DNA from: G963676655 sp963676655
Lineage (GTDB): Bacteria; Verrucomicrobiota; Lentisphaeria; Victivallales; Victivallaceae
Length of the DNA: 64,000 nt
Assembly: GCA_963676655.2 (NCBI GenBank)
Contig: CAXXKX010000003.1
Coordinates: 5,146,001 to 5,210,000 of the forward strand
Direction: 5' to 3'
Shown here: positions 33,749-40,657 of the stretch, piece by piece
Numbering within the stretch: position 1 is the first letter of the stretch
Layout of the letters: each line of letters opens with the position of its first letter
Notes under the pieces: generated by a model
Told to the model about the DNA's origin: nothing
Databases searched by the model: none
What the model saw: only the letters and a program-made list of their open reading frames with translations
Program-made: the position numbers and the translations under genes

Positions 33749-34858
33749 TTAGTTTCTAATCGAATCCCCGATATGAATTGTGCCTTTGAGCAACACTTCA
33801 CGCGGAGTATCTTTATCGCCTTCGATAAGCCCGGTCATGATTTCCACCGCACGAATGCCTTGTTCGTAATGCGGCAATTCCAGATAGGTCATAGAGGGCT
33901 GCATATTCATATAAGCCAAACGGCTAGCGTAGCCGATCACGCCGATATCACGACCGATTTTCCAGTTTCGTTCAGTCGCCAGCCGGTATAAGTCCTTGGC
34001 AAAATTAATACGGTCGCAAAAGAAAATTTCCGGTAGTTTTTTCAGATCATCCGGCAACAGTATATTCAACTCGTCATAGTGTGACCTTTCCGGAACCCAG
34101 TCAAAGCGAAACTCCCAATCCGAACGGAATTCCAATTTTTTCTTAATCAGATTACGACGCAAACACTCAAGTTTGAAAACACTTTCGGAACGATTATCGT
34201 TAGCGGCCAGAATTCCAACCTTCTTATACTTCCTGGACGCAAGCAAGTCGACAATCTGAGCCATATTTGACTCAATATCATGTTCTACCTGACAGCAACC
34301 GGGGTGATCATGGTAGTGGAGCAGGACAACCGGCCTGCCTTCATTAACAAAATACTGCCTGAGGTCTGATAACTGATGACCAATAAAAACCGCGCCGTCT
34401 ATTTTCGGAAAAGATTTACATGCTTCGATTTGATTTTCAATCGGCGATTTTTCATCGCAATGGAAAAAATGGATACGGCAATTGTGTTTTATTGCTCCTT
34501 CGGTCATTCCCTGAAATACGCCCATAACTGTACCAAGATTGTCTCCAGGGAGATTTTTGGCTGATAATTCCGCTTCGGGAAAAGGTAACAGAATATTGAA
34601 GGTTGTCCGGGGACTGTTTTTTTTGTCGATCACATAAATTCCCCTGGCAGGTATCTTCACAACACAGTTTTGCGATTCCAGTTCCCTGAAGGCTTCGACT
34701 ACAGTATTTTTGCTGACTTTGAACTCATCAGCTAAAACCCGGATGCTGTCAAGCCTTTCTCCCGGACGGTAAATACCATCGTTGATCCGGTCCTGAATAA
34801 TTTTTTGAATCTGCCGGGATAATCCGGTGCTGCTTTTTTTATTTAGTACTGTTGTCAT
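33749..34858 (-). CDS. GntR-type winged-helix regulator with LacI-like sugar-binding domain, first copy
   Basis: A 369-residue regulator. Residues about 12-75 are a GntR winged helix (SRQIQKIIQDRINDGIYRPG, then LADEFKVSKNTVVEAFRELE). The remainder is a periplasmic-binding-protein-like domain of the LacI/AraR type (IDGAVFIGHQLSDL, YKKVGILAANDN, GRDIGVIGYA). Such hybrids sense sugars released from polysaccharides. A near-consensus promoter and a perfect palindrome at its start site point to autoregulation. It leads a cassette with a pseudopilin and a GH42-like secreted protein, and a second regulator of similar design leads the locus at 60 kb. Confidence 0.92.
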   Translation of the reverse strand: MTTVLNKKSSTGLSRQIQKIIQDRINDGIYRPGERLDSIRVLADEFKVSKNTVVEAFRELESQNCVVKIPARGIYVIDKKNSPRTTFNILLPFPEAELSAKNLPGDNLGTVMGVFQGMTEGAIKHNCRIHFFHCDEKSPIENQIEACKSFPKIDGAVFIGHQLSDLRQYFVNEGRPVVLLHYHDHPGCCQVEHDIESNMAQIVDLLASRKYKKVGILAANDNRSESVFKLECLRRNLIKKKLEFRSDWEFRFDWVPERSHYDELNILLPDDLKKLPEIFFCDRINFAKDLYRLATERNWKIGRDIGVIGYASRLAYMNMQPSMTYLELPHYEQGIRAVEIMTGLIEGDKDTPREVLLKGTIHIGDSIRN

Positions 34859-34891
34859 GGTGCAATTCGTTGGGTTGAATATCTGTCCTTT

Positions 34892-34907
34892 ACTGTACCA
34901 GTACAGT
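34892..34907 (-). promoter_or_regulatory. Perfect palindromic operator at the start site of the regulator cassette
   Basis: ACTGTAC-CA-GTACAGT is a perfect 7-bp inverted repeat with a two-base centre. It lies just downstream of the -10 box of the - strand promoter, where a bound repressor would block the polymerase. The half-site with its flank, TACAGTTATT, recurs at 34958-34967, 56 bases upstream. Confidence 0.75.
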
Positions 34908-34908
34908 T

Positions 34909-34937
34909 ATTATATATGTTGAATGTAAATTTGTCAA
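34909..34937 (-). promoter_or_regulatory. Consensus sigma-70 promoter of the regulator-pseudopilin-GH42 cassette
   Basis: On the - strand TTGACA (34932-34937), a 17-base spacer and TATAAT (34909-34914): a full match to consensus in both boxes and spacing. Such strong promoters usually need repression, which the adjoining palindrome could supply. Confidence 0.85.
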
Positions 34938-35086
34938 TCGTTGTCAAGAAAAAAATTTACAGTTATTCCAAGCCGCACGATCCAGTGCCAAACATTGTCA
35001 ATTAAAGGGAGCCCGTTTTTAGAGGTTCCATAAATATATTTCAGCTCAAAGTATTTAATTCAGTTTTGAGTCCAATTAGAATTTAT

Positions 35087-35114
35087 TTGACAAATTTGTA
35101 TTTTTAATTATATT
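35087..35114 (+). promoter_or_regulatory. Promoter of the secreted zinc-ribbon protein gene
   Basis: TTGACA (35087-35092), 16 bases and TATATT (35109-35114), 45 bases before the start codon. The intergenic space from 34859 holds only this and the divergent promoter and operator. Confidence 0.65.
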
Positions 35115-35158
35115 CATAGTATACAAGGAAATAAGAAATAAATCAAACAGGTGCTGCA

Positions 35159-36130
35159 ATGACGGGACGCATGTTTATTATTAAACTGACAATGGTTTCC
35201 TGTTTTTGGGGTACTCTTGTGATGGGGGCATCGAAAAAATCTGCCTTCAAGCCATCTGATTCAAAAGAGCAAACACAGCTTCCGTCTTTAAAACCTCTAT
35301 TGAAAAACTTTCAAAAGTATGGGTTATCAGTATCAACCAAACTGGTTAAAAACCCGAAAGAGATTGTAAAGGTCACGCTGAAGAGGAAAAAAAAGAAAGA
35401 ACCGGTCGTTATCAAAGAGCTGGTTACCAGAACCGGCAAGGTATACAAAAACGTTGAGATTGGAGCATTCACGGCATCAGGTATAACAATTTTTCACGAT
35501 GCGGGTTGTATCACGATTAAGAAGGATGAACTTCCTGATGAAATTTTGAATAAGTTCGCGGCACAAATGAATAAAGCGGAGGAGCGCCTGAAGCAAGATA
35601 AAAAGTTATTGCGAGCATATAAAAAAGAGCTGTTGGAAAAAACAAATTTATACAGGTATGATACATACACAACCACCCCTACGCGTTTTTGTTATGCATG
35701 TAAAGGGGAGGGCAAAATAAAAAAAATGGTATTGGTTGAAAAACGGCGAGTTACGCACAAAAAATACAAACAAGTATATCAGACATGCGATAAATGCAAT
35801 GGCAAAGGGTATACCGGAGGGGAAACCGCAGTTGTTAAAAAAGAAGTCCGTGCAACCCCTGAGGAGTTTGCTTTGATGCTTGTAGACTCCCCGGCTGCTA
35901 CCTCTATGAAGATTAAGATTTTAGAAGTTTATGATGCTGAACACGTAGTTTTGGCTACGGTGGATAGTAGCCGTATTTATATTTCCGGCGTATACACCGC
36001 CGAACTCAAGAATCGCAAAGGTTCATATTATCAATGCAAAGCTGTTTATACAGGAACTCGAAATAGATGGACCAGAGAATATTCACTAGTTCCACTTTCA
36101 GTTGTAGATAAATACAAGATTGCAGATTGA
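35159..36130 (+). CDS. Exported protein with two CxxCxGxG zinc-ribbon motifs and no J-domain
   Basis: A 323-residue protein with an N-terminal hydrophobic signal-like segment (residues 6-23, FIIKLTMVSCFWGTLVMG). Residues about 90-130 match a small beta domain seen in verrucomicrobial and lentisphaerote exported proteins (TGKVYKNVEIGAFTASGITIFHD, then KKDELPDEI). A Lys-rich helix follows. Near residues 180-220 come CYACKGEG and CDKCNGKGY, two DnaJ-type CxxCxGxG motifs that could bind one zinc. The C-terminal 90 residues are beta-rich. It lacks a J-domain, so the zinc ribbon is used alone. AGGTG upstream of the ATG serves as ribosome site. Function unknown. Confidence 0.75.
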   Translation: MTGRMFIIKLTMVSCFWGTLVMGASKKSAFKPSDSKEQTQLPSLKPLLKNFQKYGLSVSTKLVKNPKEIVKVTLKRKKKKEPVVIKELVTRTGKVYKNVEIGAFTASGITIFHDAGCITIKKDELPDEILNKFAAQMNKAEERLKQDKKLLRAYKKELLEKTNLYRYDTYTTTPTRFCYACKGEGKIKKMVLVEKRRVTHKKYKQVYQTCDKCNGKGYTGGETAVVKKEVRATPEEFALMLVDSPAATSMKIKILEVYDAEHVVLATVDSSRIYISGVYTAELKNRKGSYYQCKAVYTGTRNRWTREYSLVPLSVVDKYKIAD

Positions 36131-36300
36131 GACATCATTTTTTTTCAGATAAAAAAGAAAATAGACAGAAAACGTTGTTGATGAAAAATTATACAAATCC
36201 CTGGCTGTCTCTGGTAGTCAAAGACTTGTATACTTTAAACGCTTGAAATATTAACTTTATTTCCATGCCTGAAGCAGAGTCGAAATTTGAGATTTGCTTA

Positions 36301-37896
36301 TTATTGTTTCGGAATGACGATTTTAAATACAGTGCCTTTTTCATGTGATGAGGCTACGCTGATGGAGCCGCCATGCAGCTCGATAATCTGTTTAGCTATC
36401 GCCAGACCGAGTCCGGTTCCATCGCGTTTTCCATGGGTGGAGAAAGGCGTGAAAAGCGAATCTGCAACTTCATCCGGAATTCCGGGACCATTATCGGCCA
36501 CCTGGATCATAATATTTCCGTCTTCGGAGTTCATGGATAGATTTACTTTTGGAAGTTCAACCCGGTTTCTTTGCGGGAAGGATTCAACGGCATTTTTGAC
36601 CAGATTTGAAATGACTCTGAACAGTTTATCCGGATCGGCTTCCATTGGGATTGATTCAGGACATTCAATGTCTAATGCGACCTCATTTTTCTCGCAGAAC
36701 GGACGAACATTTTTATCTATTTTACGAATTAAGTCTGCTCCATTAACGGAATATTTCTCAATTCCTTTATTGCTGGTATAATCCAGGATGTCCTGAGCCA
36801 GCGCAACCCCGCTTTGTGCGGCTTCCCGGATGATTTCCAGAGATTCCATGACATATTTACGGTCGTCAATGCTTTCGACCACCATATCAATTATCATCTC
36901 GATGACCCCGATCGAATTTCTTAAATCATGGACAATCATTCCAGTGGCTTGCCCGATAGCGGACAACTTTTCCTGTTTAAGAAGTTTTTCCTGTAACCCA
37001 ACGTTTTGAATCGACAGAACGGCTTGTTCAAGGAATAAGCGTACAAGATATGTCCTTTCCTGATTAAGCGGTTTGCCTTTTTTCTCGAATATGGCCAGAA
37101 CGCCGTATTTATTCAGTCTGAAATATGCCAGTTCTTTATTCTGATAAATTTCTTCATCCTCAACGTCAGGAATGCTCTCAAGGTAATAACTCGATGTTTC
37201 ATCATTGCATAGATTGCCGATTGCCAGCAATTTATTGTACTTATCTCCTTCCTGCATGGCGATCATTGCCGAATGAGCTCCAATCAGGAAAGATACCTGC
37301 TGGAGAATATTTTTTAGTAAAGGTTCCATTTGCCATTGCTGGGCGCGGAGCTGGGATATTGTCGTTATAAGATCCTCAAGGCTTTTCGTCTTGTTCCACT
37401 CATAAACCGCTTTTGTCGCTATCTGTTCGATTTCCTCGACCGAGAATGGTTTGCAATGGTAGCTTACGTTGGTGCCGACCGAGGTTACGATATCTTCAAT
37501 GCTGTGATCCGAAAAAGCCGTAACAAAAATGACTTCACATCTTTTGTCGACTTTTCGTAATTGCGCCACGGTTTCCAAGCCGTCCCAACCCGGCATTCGC
37601 ATATCTACAAAAACCGCCGCGAACGGCTTATCTGCTTCGATCGCATTCTTGACCATATCAAAGCCGTGTTGACCGTTTTCAGCTTCGTAATATTCGAAAT
37701 CGAAAGTAGCCGATGACCGGGGCTTTGACGGAGCTGTGCTCTTATTTTTGCTGAAGAGTGCCGCTGCCGCCTCTTCCAGCACCGTGTCTGTTGCTTTTAT
37801 CGGGGTTGAGCCGGGTTGCAGAATCTCCCGGAAACTGTCTCTTACGCCTTCGTCGTCGTCTATTACCAGAATTCTGGTGTTGAATTCCTGTTCCAT
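36301..37896 (-). CDS. Receiver-histidine kinase hybrid with N-terminal receiver
   Basis: A 531-residue cytoplasmic protein. Residues 1-165 are a response-regulator receiver with acidic pocket DDD at 13-15, phospho-acceptor Asp98 in FVDMRMPG, Thr126 and Lys149 in CKPF. About 30 residues rich in Ala, Ser, Lys and Pro are inserted between the first helix and second strand. A GAF-like or DUF3369-like region follows to about 300. Then comes a kinase core: His323 in VHDLRNSIG, Asn435 in the N box, DNGPGIP at 468-474 and GTGLGLAIAK at 493-502. Having the receiver first and no membrane segment suggests phosphorelay from the kinase encoded just upstream. Third gene of its operon. Confidence 0.9.
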   Translation of the reverse strand: MEQEFNTRILVIDDDEGVRDSFREILQPGSTPIKATDTVLEEAAAALFSKNKSTAPSKPRSSATFDFEYYEAENGQHGFDMVKNAIEADKPFAAVFVDMRMPGWDGLETVAQLRKVDKRCEVIFVTAFSDHSIEDIVTSVGTNVSYHCKPFSVEEIEQIATKAVYEWNKTKSLEDLITTISQLRAQQWQMEPLLKNILQQVSFLIGAHSAMIAMQEGDKYNKLLAIGNLCNDETSSYYLESIPDVEDEEIYQNKELAYFRLNKYGVLAIFEKKGKPLNQERTYLVRLFLEQAVLSIQNVGLQEKLLKQEKLSAIGQATGMIVHDLRNSIGVIEMIIDMVVESIDDRKYVMESLEIIREAAQSGVALAQDILDYTSNKGIEKYSVNGADLIRKIDKNVRPFCEKNEVALDIECPESIPMEADPDKLFRVISNLVKNAVESFPQRNRVELPKVNLSMNSEDGNIMIQVADNGPGIPDEVADSLFTPFSTHGKRDGTGLGLAIAKQIIELHGGSISVASSHEKGTVFKIVIPKQ

Positions 37897-37926
37897 AACA
37901 AAAACTCCTGTTTATTTTTTAAGATT

Positions 37927-39705
37927 TTATTTTTTTAGAGGAAGTTCAATAACAGTCAAAGCACCGGTATTCAGACCTTTACTTTCGATTGACATGGTTC
38001 CGCCATGTGATTCAATGATCGACCGGCATTGATGCATGCCGATGCCGGAGCCGGTTTCTTTGGTGGTGAAGCCTCTTTCAAAGATTTTTTCAGCAATTTC
38101 CTGATCAAAGCCGGACGCATTATCCTTGAATGAGATTCTTACCTTGTTGTCATCTTCAACCGTGCTTATTTCAACATGAATATAACGAGCTTCTTGAGTC
38201 TTTTTTATGTCAAACGCTTCATATATATTTTTAATAATGTTCATAAACACTCTGATCAGCCGCGTCTGGTCTCCTGAAATGGCTAAAGTATTATCGCTGA
38301 TATCAATTTTAACTTCGATATTTCTTTTTTTCAGGCTGCCTGAAAGCATTACAAACGCGTCATTGACGACTGACGGGATATTCACTCTGGTTGTAAGCCG
38401 CGAAATTTTTTCCCGCATATAATGTCGTTGCAGATCCAGAACCGCGCAAACATGCCCCACCGCTGTTGATATTCTTTCAAAAAACGCTATGTAATCTTCA
38501 TTTCGTCCTTGTAATGAAGTAGAGAGTGCGGTAATGAAGTTTTTGAATGCCAGATTTTTTTCTTCTCCTAATGCGGCTTCCAGTTCCTTTTCCATTTCAT
38601 TGCAAAAGTTTTGAAGTTGAAACAGCGATTCCACTTCCGGCCATTTTTTTCCCAATTGCGGACGCAAAACCGATGCGCTGATCCCGGTCATTGCATTGCC
38701 GATGTCATGCAGCATATTGTTGGACATTTCGATGCGCCCCTGTTGAATGGCGTTTTCCTCGGCGGTTTTCAGGGCTTCTTTTTCCCTGGACATATCGTGA
38801 TAAGTATTTATAATTCCTAAAAATTCCCCTTTAAGATCAAAATACGGGGCGTATGAAACAAAGTATGGAGTCCCGTCAATTATTTTTTCTTTAGTTTGAA
38901 TTTCGCGTTTTTCAGGAATAACATATAACGGACATTGGTCGGTAAAGCAGTTTTCGCTCGGATCAATTTCATGACATACATGTCCGATCAAATCCTTGTC
39001 GATTTTGAACAGGTCGTAATAAGTTTTGTTGCAATAAATGATAACATATTCGTTGTTTACGACCTTTATCGCGTCCCCGGATACATCAAGGAATTGCCTG
39101 ATTTCGTTTTCCAATTGTTTATGTTTTTCCAGCTCATCAGCTATTACTTTTGTCTTATCCTCAACCATTTGTTCCAGATGGCGATGATATTCATTCAGCT
39201 CTTTTTCCGCCCGTTTCTTTTCGGTCAGGTCCTGCCAGGAGGAATTTATCATTTGTTTACCTTCAAACGTTATGGCGGTGAGTGAAACCTCAACGGGAAA
39301 AACTTCGCCGTCCATACGTTTATGATACCATTCAAAGTTAAGAGCGCCTTTCTCTAATGCGTTCTTAATTATTTTTTTTGCTTCCTCGCTGGATAGCCTC
39401 CCGTCAGGCTGGTATTCCGGCGACAGTTCCCAGGGGAAGGTGTTCAGTACTTCTGCTTTACTGCCGGCCCTTAACATTTTTACCGCGCTCTCATTGCAAT
39501 CGATAAAACGATTGTCGCACAGGGTGAGCATAGCATCTGGAGACGCTTCGAAAAATAGTCTGTAAGTATTCTCTTTGCTCAACAACTGGTAAGCAGCTTC
39601 AAGTTTATCCGACTCTTCCAGAAAGGATACTTCGGAGACAGAAAGGAGTTCTTCCAGCGCGTGTATCTTTGCTTCAAGAAGCCTGATTTTTTCTTCGTTC
39701 TTCAT
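37927..39705 (-). CDS. PAS-PAS sensor histidine kinase
   Basis: A 592-residue protein without membrane segments. An N-terminal coiled coil is followed by a PAS domain at about 45-165 (FFEASPDAMLTLCDNRFIDCNESAV), another coiled coil, and a second PAS at about 203-310. The second PAS carries cysteines at 244, 253 and 258 (GHVCHEIDPSENCFTDQC), a possible redox or metal site. The transmitter has His333 in the less common context MLHDIGNAMTGI. The ATPase domain shows NIIKNIYEAF, DNASGFD and GSGIGMHQCRSI. It lies between the sensor-domain protein and the receiver-kinase, with 14 to 30 bases between genes, so the three form one signalling unit. Confidence 0.9.
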   Translation of the reverse strand: MKNEEKIRLLEAKIHALEELLSVSEVSFLEESDKLEAAYQLLSKENTYRLFFEASPDAMLTLCDNRFIDCNESAVKMLRAGSKAEVLNTFPWELSPEYQPDGRLSSEEAKKIIKNALEKGALNFEWYHKRMDGEVFPVEVSLTAITFEGKQMINSSWQDLTEKKRAEKELNEYHRHLEQMVEDKTKVIADELEKHKQLENEIRQFLDVSGDAIKVVNNEYVIIYCNKTYYDLFKIDKDLIGHVCHEIDPSENCFTDQCPLYVIPEKREIQTKEKIIDGTPYFVSYAPYFDLKGEFLGIINTYHDMSREKEALKTAEENAIQQGRIEMSNNMLHDIGNAMTGISASVLRPQLGKKWPEVESLFQLQNFCNEMEKELEAALGEEKNLAFKNFITALSTSLQGRNEDYIAFFERISTAVGHVCAVLDLQRHYMREKISRLTTRVNIPSVVNDAFVMLSGSLKKRNIEVKIDISDNTLAISGDQTRLIRVFMNIIKNIYEAFDIKKTQEARYIHVEISTVEDDNKVRISFKDNASGFDQEIAEKIFERGFTTKETGSGIGMHQCRSIIESHGGTMSIESKGLNTGALTVIELPLKK

Positions 39706-39719
39706 ATTGTTCCGTTTGC

Positions 39720-40445
39720 TTATTCCGTTGTAAATACTGCATTTTCAAACGGCATTATCAACATTTTTACATTTAAAGCAAGAGTATTAAACAAATTCGC
39801 GGTATCATGGGAAATTGCCGTTTTTGAAAATGCAATAATTGTAAACACATTGCCAGATGGTAAAATTCCGCCAAATCCCAGAACTGATTTAATTTTGTAC
39901 GGGATGACAAAGCCTTCCTGCGCGGGGATATATGGACTGCCTTCAGCTTTCGGTACATAAAACACGTTAAAGGTTTTTTGGGAAAGGTCGGTTAAAAGAT
40001 CGGGGTCCGGCTTGATAACGGTTTCAACGTTCAGTCCCATCTGCTTGACCAGATTGCGCATCATAGGAATCCGGTTCAGGACTTCTTTGCTGGGCAGTGG
40101 AATAGCCTGATGTCCTTTGGATTTTGTCCGGTCATTCCATTCTTCTTCAATGCCGCGAGTTCCGAGCAGGGTCAGACATTTGAATGATGCCGGGATATTT
40201 TCCTCTGTCAGGAGCTTGTACGCGAACTCTTTAATGTTTTCCGGCAGTTTATCTATATCATGGGTTTTAAATAGACGGACCAGAGCAAATGCTCTATCGC
40301 TGTTTTCATCGCCAAAGTCGTTGTAGATATAATTGACCAGCTCCGTTGCGGCTTCTTCCATATTGCTCGCGTTACTTCCCATTTTGCGAACAGCGATTCC
40401 ACAACGGATAATGTCGCTCATTTTCAAATTATTGAGATTGAACAT
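39720..40445 (-). CDS. Conserved sensory-module protein associated with PAS kinases
   Basis: A 241-residue soluble protein. Its pattern is one I recall as a stand-alone or N-terminal input module of bacterial signalling kinases: LKMSDIIRCGIAVRKMGSNA, ALVRLFKTHDIDKLPENIKEFA, KCLTLLGTRGIEEEW, and the late IPAQEGFVIPYKIKSVLGFGG with SGNVFTIIAFSK. The ligand is not known to me. It is first in an operon with a PAS kinase and a receiver-kinase. This suggests it senses an intracellular signal and passes it to the kinases by contact. Confidence 0.8.
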   Translation of the reverse strand: MFNLNNLKMSDIIRCGIAVRKMGSNASNMEEAATELVNYIYNDFGDENSDRAFALVRLFKTHDIDKLPENIKEFAYKLLTEENIPASFKCLTLLGTRGIEEEWNDRTKSKGHQAIPLPSKEVLNRIPMMRNLVKQMGLNVETVIKPDPDLLTDLSQKTFNVFYVPKAEGSPYIPAQEGFVIPYKIKSVLGFGGILPSGNVFTIIAFSKTAISHDTANLFNTLALNVKMLIMPFENAVFTTE

Positions 40446-40486
40446 AAACCCCCCTTTTTGGGCATTTTCAAATATCTCGTATAAAT

Positions 40487-40514
40487 ATTATACTTGTTCA
40501 GATTGAAAATGCAA
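40487..40514 (-). promoter_or_regulatory. Possible promoter of the three-gene sensory operon
   Basis: On the - strand a perfect TATAAT lies at 40487-40492, about 40 bases before the first gene. The best -35 match at 16 bases is the weak TTGCAT (40509-40514), so an activator or other start may be involved. Confidence 0.45.
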
Positions 40515-40657
40515 GATTAAGCCCGGTTTTATGTTTATGTTTGTTACTGTTGTTGCTGTAAGTAATAATCATACCGCTTGATTGTAATATTTTTATAAAT
40601 AGTTAAATTCTAGGATGTTAGGTTGTTTTGCGAGATTGGTTCAGGTGTTTATCTGTC

